A stretch of DNA of 64,000 nucleotides from Erpetoichthys calabaricus (taxonomy: Eukaryota > Chordata > Cladistia > Polypteriformes > Polypteridae). The position numbers and the translations under genes are program-made. The notes under the pieces are model-generated. The model did no database searches and had not been told where the DNA came from. It saw only the letters and a program-made list of their open reading frames with translations. The stretch is taken from the NCBI RefSeq assembly GCF_900747795.2, contig NC_041401.2:163338733-163402732 (forward strand), written 5' to 3'. This document shows, piece after piece, positions 49,065 to 62,500 of this stretch; position 1 is the stretch's first letter, and each line of letters opens with the position of its first letter.

Positions 49065-49705
49065 CAGGGATCTTAAACTACAGTCCTGGAGGGACATAGT
49101 GGCTACAGGTTTTCATTCTAACCCTTTTCTTAATTAGTGACTTGTTTTTGCTGCTAATTAACTGTTTTTGAATTAATTTTAATCAACTTGCTCTTGAAGA
49201 CTTAGACCCAATAATTGTTTTGTTTTCCTTAATAGCAGCCAAACAATAACGAGATACGAAATTAACCAAAACAGGACCAGCAAACTGTGACCATCATACA
49301 ATAAAAAAATAAAAAGGGTGGAGGTCTCAGGAAGGTTGATTTGATCAGGTCCCAAAAACATTTTTACAGTGCTCTTAGAAAAGTAAAGAAAAAATCAACA
49401 ATTTTAGAAATGTATGCCATTGCACAATGTGAGCAGCAATAAGCCATGGAATTAAAGTATGGGTTTAATTAACAACAAGACTTGGTGCCTAATTAAGCAA
49501 CTGGTTGGAGTGAAATTGGCTGGAGTTTGGGGACCTGACTTCTGTTGGCTTCCTCACTTCACATTTCATTTATGTTTAAGGAAAGAAATCAAGAAATTCA
49601 GAGGAATGATAATTACTTCCAAAAACAGGTTGCTAATTAAGAAAAGGGTTGGAATGAAAACCTGCAGCCACTTTGGCCCTCCAGGACTGGAGTTTGAGAT
49701 CCCTG
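49065..49705. mobile_element. hAT non-autonomous element, copy 2
   Basis: Same family as 43330-44003. The left end cagggatcttaaactacagt and right end actggagtttgagatccctg are inverted. It is flanked by a perfect 8-bp duplication tgttagag at 49057-49064 and 49706-49713. Inner mirrored words are gtggctacaggttttcattc and gaatgaaaacctgcagccac. Confidence 0.93.
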
Positions 49706-50132
49706 TGTTAGAGTATACTGTACATTTCAGCAATGTAGCACAATGATTTGAGCTGCTGCCACCACAGCCTTGCGTTCAGTTCAAAGTCTGTGAGTTGTTG
49801 TTTTTGATTTTTTTCTTTTTTTGTTCTGATTACTTTAATTTCATTGTACACCCCAAAGATAAACAATGAAGATTAACCACCACAGTCTAAATACTGACAA
49901 TCCATATTAAAATAGAAGAGAAATAAGATGAATTAAGAGAACATCCATTACTAAGAGGATTAATTACAAAAACAGTTGTCATGAAGTGATTAGTGATGTA
50001 CAGCATATGCTCAGCTTAGTCATTAGAACTTGAACTTTATTGCCAGCCAACAAAGTTGCTAGGAATTTCTTTTGTTGTTATATCTAAAGTAAATAACATA
50101 ACAAGGTGCATAGAATTAAACAACATAATATA

Positions 50133-51081
50133 CAGTGCATCCGGAAAGTATTCACAGCGCATCCCTTTTTCCACATTTTGTTAAGTTACAGCCTTATTCC
50201 AAAATGGATTAAATTCATTTTTTCCCTCAGAATACTACACACAACACCCCATAATGACAACATGAAAAAAGTTTACTTGAGATTTATTCAAATTTATTAA
50301 AAATAAAAAAATTGAGAAAGCACATGTACATAAGTATTCACAGCCTTTGCCATGAAGCTCAAAATTGAGCTCAGGTGCATCCTGTTTCCCCTGATCATCC
50401 TTGAGATGTTTCTGCAGCTTAATTGGAGTCCACCTGTGGTAAATTCAGTTGACTGGACATGATTTGGAAAGGCACACACCTGTCTATATAAGGTCCTACA
50501 GTTGACAGTTCATGTCAGAGCACAAACCAAGCATGAAGTCAAAGGAATTGTCTGTAGACCTCTGAGACAGGATTGTCTCGAGGCACAAATCTGGGGAAGG
50601 CTACAGAAAAATTTCTGCTGCTTTGAAGGTCCCAATGAGCACAGTGGCCTCCATCATCCGTAAGTGGAAGGAGTGCCTTCCGTCTGGCCACTCTACCATA
50701 CAGGCCTGATTGGTGGATTGCTGCAGAGATGGTTGTTTTTCTGGAAGGTTCTCCTTTCTCCACAGAGGACCTCTGGAGCTCTGACAGACTGACCATCGGG
50801 TTCTTGGTCACCTCCCTGACTAAGGCCCTTCTCCCCTGATCACTCAGTTTAGATGGCCAGCCAGCTCTAGGAAGATTCCTGGTGGTTTCAAACTTCTTCC
50901 ACTTACGGATGATGGAGGTCACTGTGTTCATTGGGACCTTCAAAACAGCAGAAATTTTTCTGTAACCTTCCCCAGATTTGTGCCTCAAGACAATCCTGTC
51001 TTGGAGGTCTACAGACAATTCCTTTGACTTCATGCTTGGTTTGTGCTCTGACATGAACTGTCAACTGTGGGACCTTATATA
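50133..51081. mobile_element. Tc1-like element rearranged into a fold-back
   Basis: A TA at 50131-50132 precedes a Tc1-type end (cagtgcatccggaaagtatt). The 5' leader and N-terminal transposase coding sequence run forward at 50485-50671. The same sequence then recurs inverted at 50896-51081, with 50672-50895 as the loop. A minus-strand ORF (51054..50539) starts MSEHKPSMKSKELSVDLQDR and holds a helix-turn-helix region, then reads through the loop into the other arm. The arms differ at only about eight positions by eye. No right-hand TIR was found. Confidence 0.85.
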
Positions 51082-51559
51082 CTGTATACTACATGACACC
51101 ATCACCACCACATTACATACAGTAAACACAGATGTGTAAAACAATACACTAAAGTATAACTGCACTCCCACCCAGTAATATGTCAGGTAAGTCCTATATA
51201 AATAAACATAATTTATATTGAATTGAGGAGAATGGAAATCAGGAAGAGGAATAAGTTAGATGTTTTGTTTAACCAGGGTGACTGTTTCCGTGTCTAGTAG
51301 TTCTTGTTGCTAATGACCAGTTAACATGTCCTTGATATTAATAACCGAAAGAGCTTGTTGCCTGGGTGTGTGTAGTCAATTCCTGACCTGTGATGTATAC
51401 AGGACCTCAATGGAGTCTAATTTCAGTCCCACAATCTTTTCTACTGTCTGAATAACACGCTGCTGCCTTGCAGCTCCACTGATCTGGGTTCAATTTCTTT
51501 GTCCTTTCTCTGTCTGGATAGCAATTGCTGACTCTCACTCTGTCCATATGGGTTTTCCC

Positions 51560-51740
51560 AGGAAGCACTTCTTTATACAAAGAGTTGTGGGATTCTGGAA
51601 TAAACTACTGAGACATCTAGTTGAAGCAGAAACCTTCACATCCTTTAAGAAGCCGCTGGATGAGATGTTGGGACAGCTTAGCTGTTAACTAAACAACCTG
51701 GCTTGATGGACTGAATGGTCTCCTCTCATTTTCAGATTTC
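51560..51740 (+). mobile_element. LINE 3' tail fragment
   Basis: It contains ttatacaaagagttgtggga and gatggactgaatggtctcct, wording of a widespread fish LINE 3' region and related to 37120-37265. A SINE-like element is inserted at its right end. Confidence 0.5.
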
Positions 51741-51754
51741 TTATGTTTCTCCAG

Positions 51755-51958
51755 TACTAGGGTGTTGTACCGTGTTAACCATTATGAATGTAGTGAGAAG
51801 TCAACTAAAAAAGATTGCAATATGCAAGCTTTTGAGACAACTCAGGCCCCAAAATGTAATCTCTTGCCTGAAGAATGGGTCTGAGTTGCCTCAAAAGCTT
51901 GCATATTGTAATCTTTTTTAGTTAGCCAATAAAATGTGTCATTTTACTTGATTTCTAA
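51755..51958 (+). mobile_element. SINE-like retroposon with inverted-repeat body
   Basis: It is flanked by a perfect 14-bp duplication ttatgtttctccag at 51741-51754 and 51959-51972. The body has mirrored arms: caatatgcaagcttttgaga (about 51817) and tcaaaagcttgcatattgta (about 51891). It ends tagttagccaataaaatgtg and tcattttacttg, a tail seen in many fish repeats. Confidence 0.8.
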
Positions 51959-51972
51959 TTATGTTTCTCCAG

Positions 51973-53833
51973 ATACTCAAGTTGATGTTAGTTATGCTTG
52001 ATGTGTTGGAATAAAAAATGCAATGCATTTTATTACAACATGCATTGCAAAATACATCCCAATAGATGTTGCACTGCAAACATTAACACTAAGGGCTATA
52101 CTGATTTCTTAGATTTCAACCCATCTTAGACAGGTAGCACTGCTAGTTGTTAATAATTTGTCTGTAGTCAAGAAACTGTTAAACAATTGTAATTATTGCG
52201 TTTGATAAGGTAATTTTATAAAGATATGAGAAGCCATTGGTGCACTAATATAATGTTTATGTTTGGAGGTTAGTAAACTTGTTAAACGTTTTATGTAACC
52301 AGTCTTCTGTTTCTTTAATTTGTGACTGAAATTGATTAATTATGGACCATAAATGATAAGATGTTTTGGATATCACTTATGCAGTATGCCCAATGTTCTT
52401 ACTCAACTTTATTTGTATTTGGAAATCAAATAGCTGACTATACATCTACATTCAAAAGAATAAATCAATGAACTGAACTGTATTAATTATACCACATCAT
52501 TCCATTCAATCAAATAGTTTTGATTTAATATATACAGATGGCTTTATGTCAGCACAATGTGTGATTGTTGGTAGAACTAAGCTCAAACATACAGTAAGTA
52601 CTCCATTTGTTTGGCTTTTATTGATCAGAACTGATGTATTTTTGTTAGCCTAAGCACATTTATTTTACCCACATGTTGATGACGTTAGAGATTTCAAAAA
52701 AACTTATTTCCTATACAATTTATTGAAAGTTATCCAGAGATGATGAGTATAATTAATATTCAAATTATATATACTGCATCAGTACAAACAATTAAGAATA
52801 TGGAAAACATTTTTAATTTTTTTTGAATGACTGCTGTTTTGTGTTAACTGAATATTACTACATCATGTTATATAGATGGCAAGAAAAAGGATACTTTTGT
52901 GATGTAGCGTGGGCAACAAACTTACCTGTGTACACTCTTAATGGGTCTTTAATGGCCTTTTTTAATTCTTTACTTGGTTGTGTGGAACTACTGCTTCACA
53001 AAGCACCATTTCTTTCTGGGAAGGGTTCTTTGCATATGGCATTGGTTCTTTATGCTTTGAAAAAATGTCCTTATATGTATAAAAAATGAAATCCTGAATG
53101 TATGGTACGCTACCTAGCAGGACACTAACAGACTAAAGAAACTCTAACCTGTTATTGTATGCAGCAAGAATCCTTGTAAAATCTGGACTTATTGGTATTT
53201 CACAAATAACGGAATTCGGAAAAAATCAATTTACGATAAGTCTTTTAACTTTTATTCCAACTGTACAAAGGTGTGGAGATCCCATGGACCACAATGGAAC
53301 AAAAGCAGCGGATCTTTAGACAAACATCCGCCACAGGATAGTCACGTTACGTACACAAAGTATTTGTTTTAAGTTACATCAGCTTAATTTAACTGTGCAC
53401 AGTGGAAAAGGGAATATGTTTTGAATATTAAACTAGTGTTAATTTTCTGTATGATTAACCTAAAATAGGTGAATAATGACAATGTTCACTGAGGCTGTAA
53501 CGCTTATATCAAAATATAATAATTTAATAGTTTTAATAGTTTTATTTCAACATGATTAAATTCTGTTAATGTGTCTTCTAAGAAATTATGTCAACGTATA
53601 TAGAAAAAGCTAGGTAAAATCAACACACATTATTATATTATTTTAACTTACTTTGGGTACTGTACACAACCCGTTAGCTAATGTTTAAGTATCGAAGGTG
53701 ACTATTCATAACATATTACTTATAAATTTAGGGTAGGGTAAACATAGAGTCTACCTGTTGCAATCTTTCGTTTAATAGCAAATGAACATTTCATATGCGA
53801 ATTAATTTTCCCTCGTGTGCAGCTTTATTCTCC
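51973..53833. other. Intergenic DNA upstream of P3H1, mostly unassigned
   Basis: Strongly AT-rich. Around 52990-53090 is a gggttctttgcatatggcat-type piece that looks like part of a dispersed repeat. No exon was recognised. It may include distal promoter elements of P3H1. Confidence 0.3.
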
Positions 53834-54008
53834 TTATTTAATTGCCTCCGCCCAGTGCTGAGCCGCTGTACACATGGAGCCTGAGGCTCTGAGGTTTTCT
53901 GTGAATTCTGCGCCGTCCAATCAGCTATCCGTTCTTCGCCGGGACACACTCTGCGTGTCTGCGCGGCCGACTTGGGGGAACCGATTTAGGAACAACTTCA
54001 TTTCCACC
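53834..54008 (+). promoter_or_regulatory. P3H1 proximal promoter and 5' leader
   Basis: This stretch is GC-richer than its AT-rich surroundings. It has a GC-box-like ctccgccc at 53846-53853 and a CCAATCA box at 53917-53923. An in-frame ATG at 53874 lies upstream of the preferred start, but the CCAAT box within it suggests that this DNA is promoter or leader. The start at 54009 has a good context (ccaccATGt) and leads straight into the signal peptide. The transcription start site itself cannot be placed. Confidence 0.5.
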
Positions 54009-57000
54009 ATGTCGCGCCTAGTTGCCTTGTTGCTCCTCGCTTTGCCGGCGATTGCCCCCCAACAATCTGCGGAGCCACCGCTGGAGCCCTACGACCAGCT
54101 CTATGATCGTGGGGTAGAGGCGTACTACCGGGGCGACTGGAAGTCCGTCATTCTGAACATCGAGCGGGCGCTGCGAAATAAGGGGGCAATCCGCCGGGCA
54201 AGAGCTGAATGTCGTCTCAGCTGCGCCAACCAGACTCAATTCGGGGAGCCACTGCCGGACTTTGGTGTGCCTCTGCCTGGCCAGGGGCCGGTTCACGATC
54301 TGGCCTTTTTCGATAAAATCCTCCGAAGGGCCGACTGTTTGCAAAATTGTGAGTCGGGGAAACTTGGAGAATTGTCGATGCATAAAGTGAGCGAAGAGAC
54401 TGAACTGGAATTCCAGAAGAGGAGTCCGTACAACTACCTACAAGTGGCGTATTTCAAGGTAAAATTGTTCAGTAAGTTGTGCGGCTGAGCTCTCGGTGGG
54501 GTTTCTCCTCAGAATGTGTGGTGGGACAAGGGATCGGCTGTGGCGTCCCGAATGTGTGGCAAGAGGTACGTGTGCGAACGATCATTTCGCTATAAAGTGT
54601 CATTGTGCCATATATATGGAAACAACTCAACCTAATTTCATGTGACTTCATTCATACATATTTGAATGCCATATTGACGATTACTGAATCGTAATTTGTA
54701 TACAAAAAGTTTGACCCATAGATTTTCGCATTACAGTATGGCAGGGAAGTGCGAGCATAGTGAAGGCTCTCAGAGTTCTGTGATGCACGAACTCAATCCA
54801 TCCGTTTTCTATTCCACTAAGTCAGTGCAAGACACTTTCTAGTAGCATCATATGCAAACCTGGATACCTTTTCACTTTTTCCTGCATTGTTAGCTAATGT
54901 ACGCGACGGTTCAGTACGTACGAACTGAGCGAAATGAGCATTGCTGGACCAGTTTGGGTTTTAACCAAAGGGGATGCTCTAATAACCAGCGGGAAGCCCA
55001 TCTTGACTTTAAGTGGTGGACATAACATATCTAATTTCTGGAAACAGAAGTAACAGACCCCCAGTATTGCACATGTACTTACAATTTGCGATGGCAAGAA
55101 GCTGCCGGTGGAGGCGTTGAAGTGATCGGGTAACACCCCAGCCCCCCGCTGCAAGACTTGTTGCCACGTAGTCTGCACGTATGACTTCAGGGAGTAACTG
55201 TACATTTAGAAAAGATAAAAATAGTGTTTTTAACCTCTTGCTACTGCTTAAAACCGCTGAAACGAAAGCTGAACTTCTTAATCTGTAGTGGATCTCGCAT
55301 AACGTCCGAAAGTTTCAAAAGCGCCTAACACGAAGAGGGTAGCCTATATCGGGAAGCCCAAAGACACCAGAAGAAAGCACAGACGAAGCTGCACAGCATT
55401 TGCCTTTTGCCGGGACGTGTACACGAATGACTAATGGAAGTTAACAGTACTGTCTAATTGGGAAATCAAACATATTGTGCCAGTGCCGGAGTATTTTAAC
55501 ACGTAGTAACTATATCCACGGACCAGTTCTATTAAACTTTATTTGCTATTGTTATGCCATACTGTGATGCAGTAGTCAAAATGACTGAAATATACAGTAT
55601 AATAGTAGACAGAATTAATGTTTAAATGTCGAGCACCTGCTTTTGAAATGTATATAGAAGGCACAAGTGGTGGAAGGTCCAGGTCATCATCAGATCTGAG
55701 TTTGCCTGAAGGGCATTGGATCCCCCAGTAATTTATTTTCTGTGAAAACTCTGTTATTTGTAGTTTTGTGTTACTTCTCGCAGCTGTGAATTATTCATAT
55801 CTCAATTAAAATGTTAACAAGACTTTATAATGTCATGATCTGTTTATGTTAATCACTGAGATTTCTTGTGCTTTACTGTGTGTTTAACATAATTTGTATA
55901 TAGAAATGTTGCATAGTTTAATAATTTATTTTTAATGCATTGTAGTTGTATACAGTATATGTTTTAGAATTCTGTGAGAATTCAATTGGGAAATAAGTAA
56001 TCAACCTGATTAAGCTGCAGCAGATCTCCTCTCTGCTATTAGATCGATAAGCTTGACAAGGCTGTGGCGGCAGCACACACCTTCTTTGTGGCAAACCCCA
56101 CGCACATGGAAATGAAGCAGAACCTGGAATACTACAGGATGATGGCCGGCGTGCAGGAGGCTGACTTCAAGGATCTGGAGGCAAAAGCACACATGGTAAG
56201 GAGATGTGCGACATGAATGGCTTTAATGTCCTTTTCGTTATCATTATCTGCTACCACCCTAAGACTGCATTAGACGCCCACTTGTTATTAATTGCACTTA
56301 ATCATATATCACATTACACGACTTTTCAAGCGATTTTCAGTTGTAGCCTTAATTTACATAGTTGGTGGTGCACTCTGTGAAGCTTGTCATTTAATGTTGA
56401 ATGCCCAGTGACTGAGACCAACTGGTTTGCAACTCACTACAATAAATGATCCTAGAGCTCTCAGGTTGTGCATGCAGGAGAGCTGACAACCAATGAATAC
56501 TCATCCAGGAGTATAATTCATGGAATGTATGAGGAATAAGTAAGCTTGCAAACTGATGAAAGGCTCATCTTTCTGGTGTCTCATGTTTTGGAAAAAAGAA
56601 AAAATACCAGTTAACCCTTCGTACAGTGCCGGCTCCGTCAGATAGCATGGGGGCTTTGGACCTCACAAACGGAAGAGAAGCTCGTCTGCCAGACATCTCA
56701 TGTTTTATATTCCACAACAGAATGGAAAATGAAATAAAGGGTTGAGATTACAGCTGAAATCATTGTAGCTGACAACCCTTCGTACAGCACCAGCTCTGTC
56801 AGGCAGCATGGTTTTGACTGTCAGAAAAATGGGCGAGCACAACTGTGTTGAACATGTATAGGCACTGGCTGGTGGCCACAATGTTTCTGATGCCTGTGTA
56901 TGTCTTTGTTTTGGTATCAAACAGGGGCCCAGCATATTACTTTGCCTGGGGGCCTATGAAGCTTTTAAGGCAGCCCTGATGCTGGTAGCATGCGATCGCT

Positions 57001-59406
57001 AAATGTGACATCAGTAGGCTTGCTTTGCGATTTTCTTTTTTAGATCTTTTATTGAATGTATTGAAACCACATTACATTCCATACAATCAAGTCAAACTTA
57101 ACAAAACTAAATACGAATCAACTCCATGAGAAAGAGAGGAAGGCCAAAAACCAGAGCAAAACTGTTAAGAGTAGTAAAGAGAGAAAGGAGTCTTTTCTCC
57201 CAATATAAATGCTTATTCTAAAATGTTATTGATTAGGTCCTGCCAGGTTTTAAAAAAAAGTTTTGAAAGGATTCTCTAAGTGAGAATTAGATTTTTTCCA
57301 GTTTCAAATAGTATTTAACATCAGTTACCCACTGACTTAAAAGAGGTGGGATAGGATTCTTCCAGTTGAGCAGGATAAGTCTGTTTGTCCGTCTCCACTT
57401 TAAGCTCATCTAGGAGTCCACCAAACACAGCTATTAATGGATTTGAGTGATTGTGACACCAAGACTGGCTTATAGGCATTTAAACATTTTCGCCCAGAAT
57501 AATTTTACTTTGCACACACCATGTGGCCCAGTGAAGTTGGGGCTCGATTGCAAAGTTTGCAGGTTGTATCTTGCCCTGGAAACATTTTGGACAATTTTAA
57601 ACGAGATAGATGTGCTCGATAAAAGATTTTAAATTGAGCGATTGAATGTTTTGCACATTTGAAGATCCCTGTGATTTTCAGTTATTTAAATTGACATGGT
57701 CCGGTGACAAGATCAGCAGTCTCGGTCGGCTAATCTGACATACCACATGGCTGAAAGTTGCATAATGTGATTTTACAGTCCAGTTGTACTATGGTGTTCA
57801 TCCTCTATTATGGGTTGGGACATTATTAATGCAAAGAGGGCAGAAAATTACATTACAACAGTCAAGATGTAGTTCTGCCCATTCCTATGTCTCTTAAAAT
57901 AATTTCATGTTGAAGGCAGTGCTATGATCATAATCTTGACAATACCAAAATGAAGGTAAATAGTTTTGTGAGTGAGCTATACTAAAGCACGTTAACACAG
58001 ATTGCAAATTAAAATCAAGTATGGATGGCAAGATAGCATTCTTTGTTCCTTGTAGGTTAGTACACAGTAACACAGATTGCAATTAATATTAGTAATTCTT
58101 ACCCAGGGACACTGTATAAATTAACTAGAGATCAAAAACAATGTGTTTTATTATATGGGAATAAAATTAACCATCAAAAATAGGTCATGTCATTTTCTAA
58201 CCAGCTTAATCCAGACCAGAGTCACAGAGAGGCTGGAGCTTATCCCAGCTAGCATAGGGTACAAGGCAGGAGCAAACCCTGGAAAAGGCGACAATCCATA
58301 GCAGGATAAACACACACACGCACACGCACACACACATCTACACACCAGGTCCAGTTTTGTGTTGTTCATCTATCCTGCATATCTTTGGACAGTGGGAGGA
58401 ACCTGGAGCACCCATTTTGATCCCACACAGACACGAGGAGAACAGGCAGACTCCACACAGGGAAGATTGTGATGCAAACCCTGGTCTCTTGACTGTGAGA
58501 CAGCAGTGGTACCAATGGTGCCACCACGCCTCCCATACAGAAACAGATGCCTCATGATATTCAGTGAAGAATGAAATGTTAATTTACATTTGTGTATTCA
58601 GGGAATAGCACCTAATCCTGTACAGATGACAGCAGTCAAAGCTCCTGATGTTGACACGTTTTAGCATTGAGATAATTTACTAAATCGCTTACAAAACACC
58701 ACTAGTAGGTGCCTCCCAGCCAATTGCTGTGAGCCTGACAGAGAATCGCGTCTGTTCAATGGGGTGATAAAAGTATGGTCAGGTGTTCTCACCTATGCCC
58801 TAGTTTATGGCTCTGTAATTTAACGGAGTGTGTACTACAATGGTGAATTCCTATGGTAAATTTATTTCCACCATTATGTTACCTTTATTTTGAGAGGAGC
58901 TACTTCATGTAAAATATGTTTCAGAGTTGTAGCTGTTTTAGAAGCTTACATACACTATTATTTATTTTAGCTAAGTAGCAACATATCAGTGAGCCATAAA
59001 GTACTGTTATTGTTTAGATGTTGTAGCATATTTATTGTCAAAAGTAGAAGCTCGTTGATATTAGATGACAAGGCCACAAGTTTCAGTCAAAGATAAGATG
59101 ATTAGTATAATGCATAGTACAGCAATGAGAGCTCTAGGATCATTTAATTACTGCAAAAACACACCTAGTCAAATGGGGATCGAAAATAAATTGTGGAGGT
59201 TGTTCAAATTTCTTTCTATTCATATTGTGGAGGGTGCCGGAATGACAGGTCTCAAAAATAAAAGTTGGGGCGCAAACTGCATTGTCCCATTTAATTTAAC
59301 AAAAAAGTTTAAACAAAAATAAATACCTCTTGGTGTTTAGGTGTCTCACTTCCCCTCATCTGCTGCATTTGTGAAGACATGTTAGTAAAAGCATAGGAGA
59401 CATGCT

Positions 59407-59505
<99 letters not shown>

Positions 59506-62500
59506 CTTTATTAATCCTAAGGGGAAATTCACATACTCCAGCAGCAGCATACCGATACAAAAAACGATATTAAATTAAAGAGTAATAAAAATGCAGGTAA
59601 AAACTGACAATAACTTTGTATAATGTTAATGTTTACCCCCCACCGGGTGGAATTGAAGAGTCACATAGTTCGGGGGAGGAACGATCTCCTCAGTCTGTCA
59701 GTGGAGCAGGACAGTGACAGCAGTCTGTCGCTGAAGCTGCTCCTCTGTCTGGAGATGACACTGTTTAGTGGATGCAGTGGATTCTCCATAATTGATAGGT
59801 GCCTGCTGAGTGCCCGTCTCTCTGCTACAGATGTCAAGCTGTCCAGCTCCATGCCAACAATAGAGCCTGCCTTCCTCACCAGTTTGTCCAGGCATGAGGC
59901 GTACTTCTTCTTAATGCTGCCTCCCCAGCACACCACCGTGTAGAAGAGAGCGCTCGCCACAACCGTCTGATAGAACATCTGCAGCATCTTATTGCAGATG
60001 TTGAAGGATGCCAGTCTTCTAAGGATGTATAGCCGGCTCTGTCCTCTCTTGCACATAGAATCAGTATTGGCAGTCCAGTCCAATTTATCATCCAGCTGCA
60101 CTCCCAGATATTTATAGATCTGCACCCTCTGCACACAGTCACCTCTGACGATCACGGGGTCCATGAGGGGTCTGGGCCTCCTAAAATCCACCACCAGCTC
60201 CTTAGTTTTGCTGGTGTTCAGGTGTAGAGTCACCTTCAAAGATGGCATGTATAAAACTGGACAGGAGGTGAGAGAAGTGCCTCGAAAATATTAACAGAGT
60301 CTGAGAAGCAGGCTTTACGGGAACACACTCAAGAAAAGGAGTGTCGGTAAAGAGGCATTGACATACACGTGAATGCAGAGGGAAGGCGCTGAAGGTACAC
60401 GAGGGGAAAGAGGTAGCAAAACATGTTTTAATTATGCTGTTACCTGTCTGTGACAGATGCTATGGCTAGTTTTGTAAGTTAAAAAAAAAATGAGTGTCGA
60501 AGAAATGGAATTTTTCCTGCTCAAGTGTGCCACCCACCTCCACCTTACTCTGCTCATTCGAAGACAGAGGAAATCTGTATTCCATTCTTTCCACCAGTTC
60601 CTTGCCAGCAGCTACTCATCAGGGCTGACTGGGAGATGCGTCTGAAGTGCTCTCTAAGTGCGGTGTCTGCACGTGCCAATAACTCCCCCACCGCCACTAG
60701 CTGAGCTTCTTTTATGTCGTCTTCTCCAAGTGGGGCAATGTCATCATTGCTTCACCACACCAGGGTCTGCATGAGTTTTACATGTTCTCCTGGTGTTTAC
60801 AGATTGATTGGTAGATTTAGAACCAGTAGCCAGAGAAATAGTTGAAATGACAAACCTGAAGTCTGAAGCTCGACAGACAGAAGAACATCAAGGAATTAAA
60901 GCAACAAAGGAAAAAAAAAGAAAAAACGTACATTGAGAACAAAAAGAATTTTGTGACTCAAAAAAAATGAAAGGATCACTGCTTAAGTACCCAATTTTTC
61001 ACACCAAATTAACCAATAACTAATACACATTTGTTTGTGCTTTTTTTTTCTTTATCCACTGAGAAATGGTACATGTTGTCAGTGCAGCCATACTTAACCC
61101 AGAAATAATTTATTTGACCCCCAGTCACACAAAGGATTTTACTAATTGGGACCGCTGAAACCGCCAGACAAAGACAGATCACATGACATGCGGGTTCTGA
61201 TTCCGTGCATTTTGCAGTGCGGAAATATTTAATGAAAAACAATAATGAATTTAAAAACCTTACAAATCATAACAGTAAAAGGATGTAGTGCAACCAAAAC
61301 AGCAAGCAGTTGGTGGGAGTGGTGGCCCATGAATTTGGCCATGGAATTTGGGGAATTTTAAAATAGATGCCAGATTAGCAAAGTAATTGGATTATAGGGA
61401 GGTGGATTAGTGAAGGACCCCCTGCATTATGTTGCAATTGGTGGCTTTTGATCTTTCTCTCTAATTCTTTATCATTTACGTCAGGTTTACACTTTTGGCT
61501 TTGTTATTTATTACAGTACCTTTTGTAAAGTTCTTTTACTCAAGATCTTTCCCTTTGCAAGTATTTCTTTATATACTTTGTTTTTTTCATTCCTTATTTT
61601 TTCATTCTTCATAAGCTTCTGTTTCTTATCGGTTTTTGCTTTATACTCAATTATTGCTAAATAAATATATCTAACTGAAACATTTATTGGTGTTTGGGGG
61701 CATTTTTTATATAGTTTTGGCCTTCCTTCTCATCTTTTCAGATGAGATTTATTATCATAGCATTCTGAAAAAACCCACTCAATCCAGTTCCTACATCATT
61801 AAAAAAATAAATTGAAGAGCCTCTCCCGTTAGACGAGTAGCAATCCCAGTAGAAGCAATAAAATGATCATGCAGGGAAACGGAGAAGGGATGTGAGGAGT
61901 CCATAGGGCCTCATCTGTTATCATGTATAAAGAGTAAAAAGGCAAGACAGATTATTCATGACTAGCATAACAAAATCCTGCTAGCAGATTTGTAGTCTAT
62001 AGAAAGAGAAGTCCTAAACTTCCAAGCTTGCTATTCTGCTTCATCGATTCCTGATATATAGCTACTTTAAAACCTTTGCTAGTGTTCTATTCCCTAATGT
62101 TACTTACAGCTGCTCCCATCTTCACAATTTTTTGATGAGCCCACCTCCTAGGGCAGCTTTAATACTAAGACCTTGGTATCAGTCAGAAATGCTTGACTAG
62201 TCCACCAGCCTCCTAAGTCAGTCCTTGTGCTTCTTCTAGCCGTGTTGGTTGTCACAGGTGGCAGACCCCATTTACGAATGATGCATGCCTATTTCTGAAC
62301 CATTGCATGGTTTCCCTCTTGACTTTCCTGTTCCATTTTCAGGAAGCATTCAAGGAAGGTGTGGCATTTTACACAAATGATGAATTTCTGGAGGCAATTC
62401 CACATTTGGAGGCAGCAGTAGAGGAGTACTTCAGTGCAGACCAGGAGTGCCGCTCCTTATGTGAGGGGGCCTATGACTATGATGGTTACAATTACTTGGA

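Noticed and set aside
59309-59560. ORFs encoding YLSI repeats
   Set aside because: Pure translation of the GATA microsatellite.
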